DNA of 64,000 nt from Sphingomonas nostoxanthinifaciens (GCF_019930585.1 NZ_CP082839.1:248001-312000); one strand, 5' to 3'; positions 1 through 8,584 are shown, numbered from the stretch's first letter. A program made the numbers and translations. The notes: generated from the sequence alone by a model not told the origin.

Positions 1-554
1 TCGCCCATCGTCGCGACCATGCCGCGCAGCAGGTCGACCCCCGTGCGCGGCACGAGGTTGCCGATGGTCGATCCGGGAAAGAAGCCGAGCTTGGGCAGGC
101 CGGCCACTTCGGGCGGCAGCGCCACCGGGCTCATGAAATTGGCCTCGACCGGCAAGACCGGCAGGCCGGGAAAAGCTTGCGCCAGGCCGGCGGCGGATTC
201 GCGCAGGAACTCGCCCGAAATGTCGATCGGCACATAGGCCGACGGCGCGATGCTCGACAGCAGGCGCGGCGTCTTGGTCGACGAGCCCGAGCCGAACTCG
301 ACCACCGCGCGGCCTGCACCCGCGACCGCGCCGACCTCGGCGCAATGCGTCTCCAGCAGCCGCGTCTCGGTGCGGGTGGGATAATATTCGGGGAGGCGGG
401 TGATCTCCTCGAACAATTGCGAGCCGGCATGATCGTAGAACCAGCGCGCCGGGATCGCCTTGCGCGGCCCGGCGAGCCCCGTCAGCACGTCGGCGAGGAA
501 GGCGGGATCGGCGTTGCGGCCCGCGGCCACCGCGAGATCGTCGTCGCGCAGCAT
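1..554 (-). CDS. egtD: L-histidine N-alpha-methyltransferase EgtD (partial, C-terminus off window)
   Basis: EgtD uses S-adenosylmethionine to trimethylate histidine to hercynine, the first step of ergothioneine synthesis in the cytoplasm. Read leftward from the ATG at 554, the 184 visible codons show the family N-terminus: a RWFYD segment, LFEEITRLPEYYPTRTE, then a SAM-binding stretch VEFGSGSSTKT and a YVPIDIS segment. The gene is open to base 1, so the C-terminal part (about 130 residues in typical members) lies outside. Its ATG sits one base after the egtB stop, so the two are surely co-transcribed and probably translationally coupled. The neighbour EgtB uses the product. Confidence 0.95.
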   Translation of the reverse strand, partial: MLRDDDLAVAAGRNADPAFLADVLTGLAGPRKAIPARWFYDHAGSQLFEEITRLPEYYPTRTETRLLETHCAEVGAVAGAGRAVVEFGSGSSTKTPRLLSSIAPSAYVPIDISGEFLRESAAGLAQAFPGLPVLPVEANFMSPVALPPEVAGLPKLGFFPGSTIGNLVPRTGVDLLRGMVATMG

Positions 555-555
555 G

Positions 556-1872
556 TCAGAGATCCTTGGCCAGCCGCACGCCGGTGAACTGCCAGCGCTG
601 GTGCGGGTAGAAGAAGTTGCGATAGCTCGCGCGGCTGTGGCCGCGCGGGGTGGCGCAGGAGGCGCCCTTCAGCACGGCCTGCCCGCTCATGAACTTGCCG
701 TTATATTCGCCGACCGCACCTTCGACCGGGCGGAAGCCGGGGAAGGGCAGGAAGGCGCTGCTCGTCCATTCCCAGACGTCACCGAACATCTGATGCGCCG
801 AGTCGCTGCGGATCGCCGCGCGCGGGCGCACCGGCCCGGCGGTGTCGAGCTGGTTGCCTGCCAGCGGATCGAGCGCCTGCGCCGCCACTTCCCATTCGGG
901 CTCGGTCGGCAGGCGTGCGCCGGCCCAGCGCGCATAGGCATCCGCCTCGTAATGCGAGACGTGGGTGACAGGGGCGGCGGGATGGACCGGGTGGAGGCCG
1001 TCGAGCGCGAAGGCCAGCCAGTTTTCGGGCTTTTCGTCGGCCGAAGTTGAGGAAGTTGAGGATTGCGCGCGCACGCCTTCACGACGCCAGTAGAGCGGGG
1101 CCGCGATCGCCTCGCGCTTCACCCACGCCCAGCCGTCGGCCAGCCACAATTCGGGCCGACGATAGCCGCCATCGGCGATGAAGCCGCAATATTCGGCGTT
1201 GGTCACCAGCCGATCGGCCAGTGCGTGCGGATGGAGCAGCACCGCGTGGCGCGGCCCCTCGCAATCGAAGGCGAAGCCGGCGCCGTCATGGCCGATCGCG
1301 GCGATGCCCTCGCGCCCCGGCAGCCAGCGGATCGGGCCGGGCACGGGTGCGGGGCGGGGGCGTGGCTCGGCCCATACGGCCGGGTCGAGTGGGTTGGCCG
1401 CGAAGCTGGCGAGGATATCGGTCAGCAGCAATTCCTGATGCTGCTGCTCGTGATTGATCCCCAGTCGCACCAGCGCGTGCGCGGCGGGCGGGAGATTGGG
1501 CAGCGCAGTGACGACGGCCTCGTCCACCGCCGCGCGCCACGCGAGTATCTCGCCGAGCGACGGCCGGCTGAGCATGCCGCGCCGGTCGCGCGCGTGGCGT
1601 GCGCCCTCGGCCTCGTAATAACTGTTGAACAGGAAAGCGAAGCGCTTGTTGAATGCGCGATAGCCCGGCACGTGATCGCGCAGCACGAACGTTTCGAAAA
1701 ACCATGTCGTGTGGGCGAGATGCCATTTGGCGGGCGAGGCATCGGGGTGCGGCTGGATCGTCGCATCCGCATCGGACAGCGGCGCCGCCAGCGCCGCCGA
1801 AAGCTGGCGGGTATAATTGAACAGACCGGCAAGGTCCGCTTCGCATGCAAGCAGCTCGGCGCGTGCAGCCAT
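556..1872 (-). CDS. egtB: Ergothioneine sulfoxide synthase EgtB
   Basis: EgtB is a non-heme iron(II) enzyme that joins hercynine to cysteine or gamma-glutamylcysteine with oxygen to give a sulfoxide. The 438-residue protein has an N-terminal DinB-like domain with HLAHTTWFFETF and NHEQQHQE, giving the expected iron ligands H51, H141 and H145. A C-terminal formylglycine-enzyme-like fold follows, with LPTEPEWEVAA, FGDVWEWTSSAF and a terminal GVRLAKDL. I chose the ATG at 1872 (MAARAELL). The reading frame is open to 1944, but those extra residues do not resemble the family. The gene is immediately upstream of egtD. No egtA, egtC or egtE is visible, which fits the two-gene pathways found in many proteobacteria. 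Confidence 0.95.
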   Translation of the reverse strand: MAARAELLACEADLAGLFNYTRQLSAALAAPLSDADATIQPHPDASPAKWHLAHTTWFFETFVLRDHVPGYRAFNKRFAFLFNSYYEAEGARHARDRRGMLSRPSLGEILAWRAAVDEAVVTALPNLPPAAHALVRLGINHEQQHQELLLTDILASFAANPLDPAVWAEPRPRPAPVPGPIRWLPGREGIAAIGHDGAGFAFDCEGPRHAVLLHPHALADRLVTNAEYCGFIADGGYRRPELWLADGWAWVKREAIAAPLYWRREGVRAQSSTSSTSADEKPENWLAFALDGLHPVHPAAPVTHVSHYEADAYARWAGARLPTEPEWEVAAQALDPLAGNQLDTAGPVRPRAAIRSDSAHQMFGDVWEWTSSAFLPFPGFRPVEGAVGEYNGKFMSGQAVLKGASCATPRGHSRASYRNFFYPHQRWQFTGVRLAKDL

Positions 1873-1916
1873 GATTACCCCCTCGACCATCCCCGGCCGT
1901 GAACAACCTGCGAACA

Positions 1917-1944
1917 AAGATAAGGTTGCGTGCCCGACGGGCAA
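1917..1944 (-). promoter_or_regulatory. Possible promoter for egtB-egtD
   Basis: On the minus strand a TTGCCC hexamer (1944-1939) and a TATCTT hexamer (1922-1917) are separated by 16 bases, and the pair lies about 45 bases before the egtB ATG. This is a moderate match to a housekeeping promoter and is inferred by eye only. Confidence 0.3.
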
Positions 1945-1969
1945 GGCCGGGACGCATGATTTCGAGATT

Positions 1970-1984
1970 GTTGACTAAATCAAC
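1970..1984. promoter_or_regulatory. Palindromic candidate operator between egtB and the MarR-GNAT gene
   Basis: GTTGACTAAATCAAC has perfect 5-bp arms (GTTGA/TCAAC) around CTAAA. It lies 12 bases before the start of the MarR-GNAT gene, inside the 124-bp divergent region shared with egtB. MarR-family dimers typically bind such short AT-centred palindromes next to their own gene, so an autoregulatory site is a reasonable inference. No binding data are implied. Confidence 0.45.
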
Positions 1985-1996
1985 CTTCTGTGATGA

Positions 1997-2926
1997 ATGA
2001 CGGCGATGGACGATTCAATCGACGCCATCCGCCGCTTCAACCGCTTCTTCACGCGCCATGTCGGCGCGATCGACGCGCATTTCCTCGGCAGCGATCTCAA
2101 CCTCCCCGAGGCGCGGCTGCTGTTCGAGATCGCGACGCGCGCGCCGGTGCTGGCGCGGGTGCTGCAGAACGCGCTCGGGCTCGATCGCGGCTATCTCAGC
2201 CGGACGATCGCACGGTTCGAACGGCGCGGCTGGATCGTGCGCGATCGGGTGGCGGGCGATGCGCGCGTCCGGCCGATCCGCCTCTCCGCCGATGGTCGCG
2301 CGCTGTTCGAGACGATCGACGCGCGCCAGCGGGCGGCGGTGGCGGCGGACCTCGATCGACTGGGCGGCGTCGAGCGCGACGATCTGGTCGCGGCGCTCGC
2401 GCGGGCGCGACTGCTGCTCGATCCCGCATCGGGCGGGCCGTTCACGCTGCGCACCTTCCGGATCGGCGATGTCGGCCACATCATCGCGCGCCAATCGGTG
2501 CTTTATGCCGCCAGCCACAATTGGGGCCGCGCGCTCGAACTGATCGAGGCGGAGACGGTCGCCGCCTTCCTGCGCGATTTCAAACCCGGCCGCGAGCAAT
2601 GCTGGGTGGCGGAGATTGACGGGGTGATGGCCGGTGCGGTGCTGGTGACCGACGAGGGCGAGGGCATTGCGCGGCTGCGGCTGCTCCACGTCGAGCCATT
2701 CGCGCGGCGCCGCGGCATCGGCGACGCGCTGGTGCGCCAGTGCATCGACTTCGCCTCCGCGATCGGCCAGCGCGAGATCGTGCTGTGGACGCATACCGTG
2801 CTGGCGGATGCGCGCCGGCTGTATGCGCGCCACGGCTTCGATTGCATCGCCACGGCGATCCACCACGCCTTCGACGCGCCGGTCCATGGCGAGACGTGGC
2901 GGCTGGCGCTGGCGGATGCGGGTTAG
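1997..2926 (+). CDS. MarR-type regulator fused to a GNAT acetyltransferase
   Basis: The 309-residue protein joins two domains. Residues about 1-145 are a MarR winged helix: an N-terminal RRFNRFFTRHVG helix, the recognition region LDRGYLSRTIARFERRGWI, and a wing with DARVRPIRLSADG. Residues about 150-309 are a GNAT fold with the acetyl-CoA motif VEPFARRRGIGDAL and a terminal YARHGF strand. Fusions of this kind are widespread but their substrates are mostly unknown. The gene is divergent from egtB, with a palindrome in the shared region. The ATG at 1997 is used; the ATG at 2006 is equally possible, since neither has a strong ribosome site. Confidence 0.85.
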   Translation: MTAMDDSIDAIRRFNRFFTRHVGAIDAHFLGSDLNLPEARLLFEIATRAPVLARVLQNALGLDRGYLSRTIARFERRGWIVRDRVAGDARVRPIRLSADGRALFETIDARQRAAVAADLDRLGGVERDDLVAALARARLLLDPASGGPFTLRTFRIGDVGHIIARQSVLYAASHNWGRALELIEAETVAAFLRDFKPGREQCWVAEIDGVMAGAVLVTDEGEGIARLRLLHVEPFARRRGIGDALVRQCIDFASAIGQREIVLWTHTVLADARRLYARHGFDCIATAIHHAFDAPVHGETWRLALADAG

Positions 2927-2941
2927 AAAAACCCGCGCGCC

Positions 2942-3055
2942 CCGTTCGCCCTGAGGAGGCGCTGAGCGACGTCGAAGTGCCGTCTCGAAGGGTTCCGCGC
3001 CAGGTGGTTCGAGACGAGCCTTCGCCTTGGCTCAGTCTCTCCTCACCACGAACGG
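2942..3055. repeat. REP-like inverted repeat, family A copy 1
   Basis: The left arm (from 2942, CCGTTCGCCCTGAGGAGG onward) and the right arm (3008-3055, ending CTCCTCACCACGAACGG) are imperfect reverse complements of about 47 bases. The element fills the gap between the convergent MarR-GNAT and adenosyltransferase genes. A close copy is at 6896-6996. As RNA it would fold into a long hairpin, so it may end or stabilise transcripts from both sides. Confidence 0.85.
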
Positions 3056-3077
3056 TGGGGCCGAACCCGTTCGGTCG

Positions 3078-3647
3078 CTAGCGCGTCGCCCCTGGCTGCC
3101 ACAGCACGTCGCCCGCCGCGGCGGTGTTGAGCAGCCGCGCGAGGACGAACAGATGGTCCGACAGGCGGTTGAGGTAAGCGAGCGCCTGAGGGTTGAGCGG
3201 CATCGCCGCTGCCGCCGCGACCGCGGTGCGCTCGGCCCGCCGCACCGTCGCGCGGGCGCGATGCAACTCGGCCGCGCCGATCAGCCCGCCGGGAAGGATG
3301 AACGAGCGCAACGGTGCGAGCCCCTCGTTCATATGGTCGATCTCCTGCTCCAGCCGTTCGACCTGGCCCGGCACGATCCGCAGCGTCATGTCCGACGGCG
3401 CGAAATCCTCGCCCGGCGTGGCGAGATCGGCGCCCAGATCGAACATCTCGTTCTGGATGCGCACGACCATCTCGCGCTCGGGGCCGTCGCCGAGATGGCA
3501 GAGCGCGACGCCGATCGCGCAATTCGCCTCGTCGACGTCGCCGATCGCGGCGATGCGGCGATCGCTCTTGGCGACGCGCGCGCCGCCGACCAGCCCGGTC
3601 GTGCCCGCATCGCCGGTACGGGTGTAGATCTTGCTCAGCAACACCAT
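3078..3647 (-). CDS. Cob(I)alamin adenosyltransferase, PduO type
   Basis: This enzyme transfers adenosyl from ATP to cob(I)alamin to make adenosylcobalamin. The 189-residue protein opens with the diagnostic KIYTRTGDAGTTGL ATP-binding loop. It continues with IGDVDEANCAIG, an FDLGADLATP segment, RAERT and the C-terminal YLNRLSDHLFVLAR helix, all typical of the PduO fold. It is the second gene of a leftward pair: the HIG1-type gene stops 4 bases before this start. It may serve B12 salvage rather than de novo synthesis, since no corrin genes are nearby. Confidence 0.93.
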   Translation of the reverse strand: MVLLSKIYTRTGDAGTTGLVGGARVAKSDRRIAAIGDVDEANCAIGVALCHLGDGPEREMVVRIQNEMFDLGADLATPGEDFAPSDMTLRIVPGQVERLEQEIDHMNEGLAPLRSFILPGGLIGAAELHRARATVRRAERTAVAAAAAMPLNPQALAYLNRLSDHLFVLARLLNTAAAGDVLWQPGATR

Positions 3648-3651
3648 CGGA

Positions 3652-3885
3652 TCAGCCGGCGTGGCCGCGCGCGACGAGCAGGAACAGGACGACGAACACG
3701 ATCGCGATCGCCTGGAACTGGATGCGTCGCCACATCATCCGGTTCTGGCGCAGGCCCGACTGGCTGACGCCGGTGCCGGTGAGGTCTTCGTGCGAGGTAC
3801 GCAGCATGATGATGACGCCGCGCACGACCGAGACGAGGGCGCCGATCGCCGCGAGCACGATCAGGACGAAGAGGAACGTCTGCAT
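3652..3885 (-). CDS. Small HIG1-type two-helix membrane protein
   Basis: The 77-residue protein has an N-terminal transmembrane helix (about residues 4-26), a short polar loop, the segment QSGLRQNRMMWRRIQFQAIAI, and a second helix ending VVLFLLVARG. The MMWRRIQFQ-type loop and two-helix plan match the HIG1 domain family; the mitochondrial members help assemble respiratory supercomplexes. A role with cytochrome oxidase is suggested by homology only. It lies directly upstream of the adenosyltransferase gene with a 4-base gap. Confidence 0.75.
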   Translation of the reverse strand: MQTFLFVLIVLAAIGALVSVVRGVIIMLRTSHEDLTGTGVSQSGLRQNRMMWRRIQFQAIAIVFVVLFLLVARGHAG

Positions 3886-3894
3886 CGCATCAGT

Positions 3895-4752
3895 CTAGGC
3901 CGCGGCGATGCCCGCGCCAATGGGCAACGTGCCCGCCCGCAGCGCCGCCACCAGCGCGACCGGATCGGCGCCGCCCGCGCGCAGCTCGGCCAGTGCGGGC
4001 GCGCCGTCGCGCTTGGCCAGCCGCCGCCCGTCCGTGCCGGTCAGCAGCGGATGGTGGTGGTAGATAGGGGTCGGCAGGCCGAGCAGCGCCTGCAGCAGGC
4101 GGTGGACGTGGGTCGCCTCGAACAGGTCGGCCCCGCGCACCACGTCGGTCACGCCCTGCGCGGCGTCGTCGATCGTGACGGCGAAGTGATAGGAGGTCGG
4201 CGCATCCTTGCGCGCGAGCACGACGTCGCCCTGCGCCGCCGGATCGGCCATCACCGTGCCGGCGGCGGTATCGCGCCACGTCAGCGGACGATCGACACGT
4301 GCGAGTGCCGCCGACAGATCGAGTCGCCAGGCATGGGGCGCGTCGGCGCGCGCGGCGTGCTCGTCCGGCGAAAGCGCGCGGCAGGTGCCGGGATAAGCGG
4401 GGCCATCGCTGCCGTGCGGCGCGGTCGCGCTCGCCGCGATCTCGGCGCGGGTGCAGAAGCAGGGATAGACCAGCCCCATCGTCTTCAGCCGCTCGAGCGC
4501 GGCGGCATAAAGCGGCAGCCGCGCCGACTGGCGGACCACCGGCCCGTCCCAGGCGAGGCCGAGCCAGCGCAGGTCCTCCTCGATCCCGGCGACGAAGCTT
4601 TCGCGGCTGCGCGTCGCGTCGATATCCTCGATCCGCAGCAGGAAGCGCCCGCCCGCGGCGCGCGCCAGATCGTGTGCGCGTACGGCCGAATAAGCGTGGC
4701 CGAGATGCAGCCGGCCGGTCGGGCTCGGCGCGAAACGCGAGACTATTGCCAC
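3895..4752 (-). CDS. gluQ: Glutamyl-Q tRNA(Asp) synthetase
   Basis: GluQ activates glutamate and attaches it to queuosine at position 34 of tRNA(Asp). It resembles the catalytic half of glutamyl-tRNA synthetase and lacks the anticodon domain, which fits the length of about 285 residues. Visible motifs are SRFAPSPTGRLHLGHAYSA (the HIGH region), LRIEDIDATR, a zinc site formed by CFC and a later YPGTC, DVVRGADL, and RRLAKRDGA in place of KMSKS. Start codons are GTG at 4752 or in-frame GTG at 4767; the first brings the APSPTG motif close to the N-terminus as in the family. A plus-strand gene begins about 180 bases away. Confidence 0.93.
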   Translation of the reverse strand: MAIVSRFAPSPTGRLHLGHAYSAVRAHDLARAAGGRFLLRIEDIDATRSRESFVAGIEEDLRWLGLAWDGPVVRQSARLPLYAAALERLKTMGLVYPCFCTRAEIAASATAPHGSDGPAYPGTCRALSPDEHAARADAPHAWRLDLSAALARVDRPLTWRDTAAGTVMADPAAQGDVVLARKDAPTSYHFAVTIDDAAQGVTDVVRGADLFEATHVHRLLQALLGLPTPIYHHHPLLTGTDGRRLAKRDGAPALAELRAGGADPVALVAALRAGTLPIGAGIAAA

Positions 4753-4931
4753 GCCGAAAATCGCCACTTGACCGCGAGTCGCAGCAATGGTGTCATGCGC
4801 CCGTCATCGCCCTCTGGCAGGGGCAGTGGCGACGGAGACGCGGCCGGGTTGGCCTGTGTCCCGAGTGCGACGGGCCGCGCAGGATCGATGCCAGACGTGG
4901 GCTCCGCCATTGCGGAGGCCATGGTCGTTTC

Positions 4932-5498
4932 ATGTATCATCCCGATCTCATCCGACACCCGGAAAGCTGCCCTACACTGGTGCTCAACGCCGATTATACA
5001 CCGCTTTCCTATTACCCGCTGTCGATCTGGCCGTGGCAGACCGCGGTCAAGGCGGTGTTCCTCGAGCGGGTCGACATCGTCTCGCATTACGAGCGCGAGG
5101 TGCGCAGCCCCAGCCAGGCGATCAAGCTGCCGTCGGTAATTGCGCTGCGCCAATATGTGCGACCCTCGGCCCACCCGGCGTTCACGCGGTTCAACCTGTT
5201 CCTGCGCGATCGCTTCGCCTGCCAATATTGCGGCTGCCTCACCGATCTCACCTTCGATCACGTGATCCCGCGCGCGCAGGGTGGGCGGACGACGTGGGAG
5301 AATGTCTCGACCGCCTGCGCGCCATGCAACCTGCGCAAGGGCGGCCGCACCCCGCGGCAGGCCGGCATGGCGCTGCACGAGGGGCCGTATCGCCCGACCA
5401 GCTGGCAGCTGCAGGAGAATGGGCGCAGCTTCCCGCCCAACTATCTGCACGACAGTTGGCGCGACTGGCTTTACTGGGACATCGAGCTGGAGGCCTGA
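4932..5498 (+). CDS. HNH endonuclease family protein
   Basis: The 188-residue protein has the compact HNH zinc-finger nuclease motif in its middle: CQYCG, then LTFDHVIPRAQGG, W-N, and CAPCNLRKGG, supplying two CxxC metal pairs and the catalytic DH. The N-terminal part (LVLNADYTPLSYYPLSIWPW) is typical of a large family of stand-alone bacterial HNH proteins of unknown target. The ATG at 4932 starts this conserved N-terminus. The frame stays open far upstream to 4299, but that part is antisense to gluQ and not family-like. pdxH follows after 21 bases, so the two are probably co-transcribed. Confidence 0.88.
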   Translation: MYHPDLIRHPESCPTLVLNADYTPLSYYPLSIWPWQTAVKAVFLERVDIVSHYEREVRSPSQAIKLPSVIALRQYVRPSAHPAFTRFNLFLRDRFACQYCGCLTDLTFDHVIPRAQGGRTTWENVSTACAPCNLRKGGRTPRQAGMALHEGPYRPTSWQLQENGRSFPPNYLHDSWRDWLYWDIELEA

Positions 5499-5519
5499 TC
5501 CTCCGCCCGGCGGAGGACC

Positions 5520-6101
5520 ATGGCGACCGATCCCGATGCGCTGTTCGACGCGTGGCTGGCCGAGGCCCGCGCGAGCGAACCGAACGACTCCAACGCGATG
5601 ACCGTCGCCACCGTCGGCGCCGATGGCCAGCCCTCGGCGCGGATGGTGCTGTTGAAGGGGCACGACGCGCGCGGCTTCGTCTTCTACACCAATTTCGAGA
5701 GCCGCAAGGCGGGCGACCTGCGCGCGCAGCCGCGCGCGGCCTTGCTGTTCCACTGGAAATCCTTGCGGCGGCAGGTGCGGATCGAGGGGGCGGTGGGCCC
5801 GGTCGCCGACGACGAGGCCGACGCCTATTTCGCGACGCGCGGGCGCGATTCGCAGCTCGGTGCGTGGGCGTCGCTGCAGTCGCAGCCGCTGGATGCGCGC
5901 GCGACGTTCGAGGCGCGCTTCGCCGATATGGAAGCGCGCTTCGCCGGCGGCGACGTGCCGCGCCCGCCGCACTGGAGCGGCTTTCGCGTGGCGGCCGCGC
6001 GGATCGAATTCTGGCAGGATCGCGCGCACCGCCTGCACGAGCGCCGCCTGTTCACGCGCCGGCCCGACGGCGGCTGGGATGAGGGGCTGCTCTACCCATG
6101 A
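5520..6101 (+). CDS. pdxH: Pyridoxamine 5'-phosphate oxidase
   Basis: PdxH oxidises pyridoxine or pyridoxamine 5'-phosphate to pyridoxal 5'-phosphate with FMN and oxygen. The 193-residue protein shows the family signatures: NAMTVATVGADGQPSARMVLLK, FVFYTNFESRKAGDL, LFHWKSLRRQVRIEG, SLQSQPL and the C-terminal IEFWQDRAHRLHERR and WDEGLLYP. It ends in an ATGA overlap with the PhzF-family gene, so translation is probably coupled. Confidence 0.95.
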   Translation: MATDPDALFDAWLAEARASEPNDSNAMTVATVGADGQPSARMVLLKGHDARGFVFYTNFESRKAGDLRAQPRAALLFHWKSLRRQVRIEGAVGPVADDEADAYFATRGRDSQLGAWASLQSQPLDARATFEARFADMEARFAGGDVPRPPHWSGFRVAAARIEFWQDRAHRLHERRLFTRRPDGGWDEGLLYP

Positions 6102-6892
6102 CCAGCCTACCCTTCCTTCAGGTCGACGCCTTCGCCGACGCAGCCTTCACCGGCAATCCGGCGGCGGTGATGCCGCTCGACGCGTGGCTGCCCGACGATG
6201 TGCTGCAGGCGATCGCGGCCGAGAACAACCTCGCCGAGACCGCCTTCACCGTGCCGGCCGAGGGCGATGCCGATTACGAGCTGCGCTGGTTCACGCCGAC
6301 CTGCGAGGTCGAGATGTGCGGCCATGCGACGCTCGCCTCGGGGCATGCACTGTTGGGCGAGGGGCAGGAGATCATCCGCTTCCGCACGCGCAAGGCCGGC
6401 TTGCTGTCGGTGGCGCGCGACGGCGCGCGTTACGCTCTGTCGCTGCCGGTGTGGCGGCCCGCGCCCAAGCCGCTCGACGCGATCGTCGCCGCGCTCGTGG
6501 TCGATCCGGCGACGGTGGTCGAGACGTTGTGGCACGAGCGGCGTTACGGCGTGGTCGTGCTGGCGGACGAGGCGGCGGTGCGCGCCTGCGTGCCCGACAT
6601 GCGCGCGCTGGCGGCGCCCGGCGACTGGCTGACGGTCGTCACCGCACCCGGTGAGACGGCCGAGGTGGTGAGCCGCGCCTTCGCCCCCGGCGGCGGGATC
6701 GACGAGGATCCGGTGACCGGCTCGGCGCATGCGGTGATCGCGCCTTATTGGGCGGAGCGGCTCGGGCGGACGCGGTTCAAGGCCTATCAGGCGTCGCGGC
6801 GCGGCGGATTCCTCGACGTGACGCTCGACGGCGAGCGGGTGACGCTCGGGGGCAGTTGCGTGACGGTGATCGAGGGGCGGTTCCGGCTTTAA
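6098..6892 (+). CDS. PhzF family isomerase/epimerase
   Basis: The 264-residue protein has the two-lobed PhzF fold seen in phenazine isomerase and diaminopimelate epimerase-like proteins. Motifs are QVDAFADAAFTGNPAAVM near the N-terminus, NNLAETAF (the conserved catalytic glutamate region), WFTPTCEVEMCGHATLAS, and IDEDPVTGSAHAVIAPYW in the second lobe. The physiological substrate cannot be read from sequence; there are no phenazine genes nearby. The start overlaps the pdxH stop by 4 bases. Confidence 0.88.
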   Translation: MTSLPFLQVDAFADAAFTGNPAAVMPLDAWLPDDVLQAIAAENNLAETAFTVPAEGDADYELRWFTPTCEVEMCGHATLASGHALLGEGQEIIRFRTRKAGLLSVARDGARYALSLPVWRPAPKPLDAIVAALVVDPATVVETLWHERRYGVVVLADEAAVRACVPDMRALAAPGDWLTVVTAPGETAEVVSRAFAPGGGIDEDPVTGSAHAVIAPYWAERLGRTRFKAYQASRRGGFLDVTLDGERVTLGGSCVTVIEGRFRL

Positions 6893-6895
6893 CTC

Positions 6896-6996
6896 CCGTT
6901 CGTGCTGAGGAGGCATTGAGCTTGTCGAAATGCCGTCTCGAAGCACCCTTCGAGACGAGGCTTCGACTTCGCTCAGCCTCTCCTCAGGGCGAACGG
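6896..6996. repeat. REP-like inverted repeat, family A copy 2
   Basis: The left arm (CCGTTCGTGCTGAGGAGGCA onward) pairs with the right arm ending CTCCTCAGGGCGAACGG, with TGCCGTCTCGAA and TTCGAGACGAGGC near the loop. It is the same family as 2942-3055 and again lies between convergent genes (phzF family and mnmA). In this region it is the only visible candidate for transcript ends. Confidence 0.88.
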
Positions 6997-7007
6997 AGGA
7001 AGAATAT

Positions 7008-8114
7008 TCAAGTCAGCTCCAGCTCGGCCGCGACGGTCTCTTCGATCCATCCGCCGCCCAGCACGCGATCGCCGGCATAGAGCACCGCCGCCTGGCCCGG
7101 TGCCACGCCATATTCGGGCGTATCGAAGCTGACGCTTGCTCCGTCGAACCGCGCGGGGACCGGCTTGGCCAGCGAGCGGACCTTCACCGTCAGCGAGCCG
7201 TCATACGCCTCACCTAGCCAGTTGATCTCGGACAGGCGCGCCGCACGGACGGCGAGCGCGCGGCGTGGGCCGACCACCAGCCGGCGCGACGCAGGCTCGA
7301 TGCGGACGACGTAGAGCGGCTCGGCCGTGCCGCCAATCTCCAGCCCGCGCCGCTGGCCGACGGTGAAGCCGGCGACGCCGCTATGCGTGCCGAGCACGCG
7401 GCCACCGAGATCGACGATCTCGCCCGGTGCCGCCGCCTCGGGCCGCAACTTGCGCACCAGGCCGGCATAGTCGCCGTCGGGGACGAAGCAGATATCCTGG
7501 CTGTCGGGCTTGGCGGCGACGGCCAGGCCGTGCGCTGCCGCCAGCGCGCGCACCTCGGCCTTGGGCAGGTCGCCCAGCGGAAAGCGCAGATAATCGAGCT
7601 GGTGGCGGGTGGTGGCGAACAGGAAGTAACTCTGGTCGCGCGCGGGATCGTGCGCGCGGTGCAGCTCGGCGCCGGCCGCGCCCACGATCCGCCGCACATA
7701 ATGGCCGGTGGCGAGGCAGTCGGCGCCCAGCTCGCGCGCAAGGCCGAGCAGATCGGTGAACTTCACGCCCTGGTTGCAGCGCACGCAGGGAATGGGCGTG
7801 CGGCCCGCGACATAATCGTCGGCGAAGCGATCGATCACCGAGGCGCGGAAGCGCGTCTCGTGATCGAACACATAATGCGCGATGCCGAGCCGATCGGCCA
7901 CGGCGCGCGCATCGGCGATATCCTTGCCGGCGCAGCAGCTGCCCGCGCGGCCGACCGCGGCGCCATGATCGTAGAGTTGGAGCGTGACGCCGATCGTCTC
8001 CGCCCCGCTCTGCGCCGCCAGCGCGGCCACGACCGAGCTGTCGACCCCGCCCGACATGGCGACGACGATGCGGCGGGGGCCGGGCCGGCCGTCCAGCTGA
8101 AACCGATCGAGCAT
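7008..8114 (-). CDS. mnmA: tRNA-specific 2-thiouridylase
   Basis: MnmA adenylates and then thiolates uridine 34 of tRNA(Lys), tRNA(Glu) and tRNA(Gln). The 368-residue protein has the PP-loop [13 protein letters not shown] near residue 20, an active-site cysteine in [26 protein letters not shown], and the second cysteine in [12 protein letters not shown]-terminal beta domain follows. It is encoded leftward and faces the PhzF-family gene across a REP-like element. Confidence 0.96.
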   Translation of the reverse strand: MLDRFQLDGRPGPRRIVVAMSGGVDSSVVAALAAQSGAETIGVTLQLYDHGAAVGRAGSCCAGKDIADARAVADRLGIAHYVFDHETRFRASVIDRFADDYVAGRTPIPCVRCNQGVKFTDLLGLARELGADCLATGHYVRRIVGAAGAELHRAHDPARDQSYFLFATTRHQLDYLRFPLGDLPKAEVRALAAAHGLAVAAKPDSQDICFVPDGDYAGLVRKLRPEAAAPGEIVDLGGRVLGTHSGVAGFTVGQRRGLEIGGTAEPLYVVRIEPASRRLVVGPRRALAVRAARLSEINWLGEAYDGSLTVKVRSLAKPVPARFDGASVSFDTPEYGVAPGQAAVLYAGDRVLGGGWIEETVAAELELT

Positions 8115-8584
8115 GCGCGCGATCTAGTGCGTGATCGCCTTCGGCGAAAGCTCCCTGCGTGCCGCCAGCCCTAAAGACGCAGCCCCGGCACCCGTCAAAG
8201 GGAGAAGGGCAATAGGGTTGCGGGGCTTACCATAGTGAAGATGCGTTTTGACGTGGGGGGCGCCGTCCCCACCCATCCGGATTTCGACATGCTGAGGGCC
8301 GGGCTGGCCGCTGCGCAGGCCGCCACGCCGACGGCGCTGGCCAGCCTGCGGACGCGCCCCCTGCTCGACCGTGCCGAGGCGCTCGTCCGCCTGTTCGGCG
8401 AGGATCGCGCCGACGATCGCACGGCGCTGTGCGGCTGCTTTCACCCGATTGCGCTTTCCGAAACGATTGCGCCTGTAAAGATGACCGTGCCCTTTACCTT
8501 GGCGTTTGAGGCTTCCTTCAACGGCTCGGGGCTAGACGAAGATCGAAGGGGATCGATGCCCGTGGGGGCGAGCGCGAGGGTTAA
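8115..8584. other. 470-bp interval upstream of sciP
   Basis: This stretch has no confidently coding gene. It must hold the divergent starts of mnmA and sciP. Its middle (8241-8450) has strong GC at third codon positions in one plus-strand frame, treated separately as a weak gene call. From about 8450 the base composition becomes less biased, as expected of a promoter region. A direct repeat GATTGCGC(T/C)T occurs near 8449 and 8464. I see no convincing paired CtrA half-sites. Confidence 0.4.

Noticed and set aside
4299..4931. A longer HNH protein starting at 4299
   Set aside because: That part is antisense to gluQ and very Arg-rich; the family-like N-terminus begins at 4932.
4768..4931. A possible palindromic element between gluQ and the HNH gene
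   Set aside because: There are GC-rich partial matches, but I found no extended inverted arms like those of the other elements.
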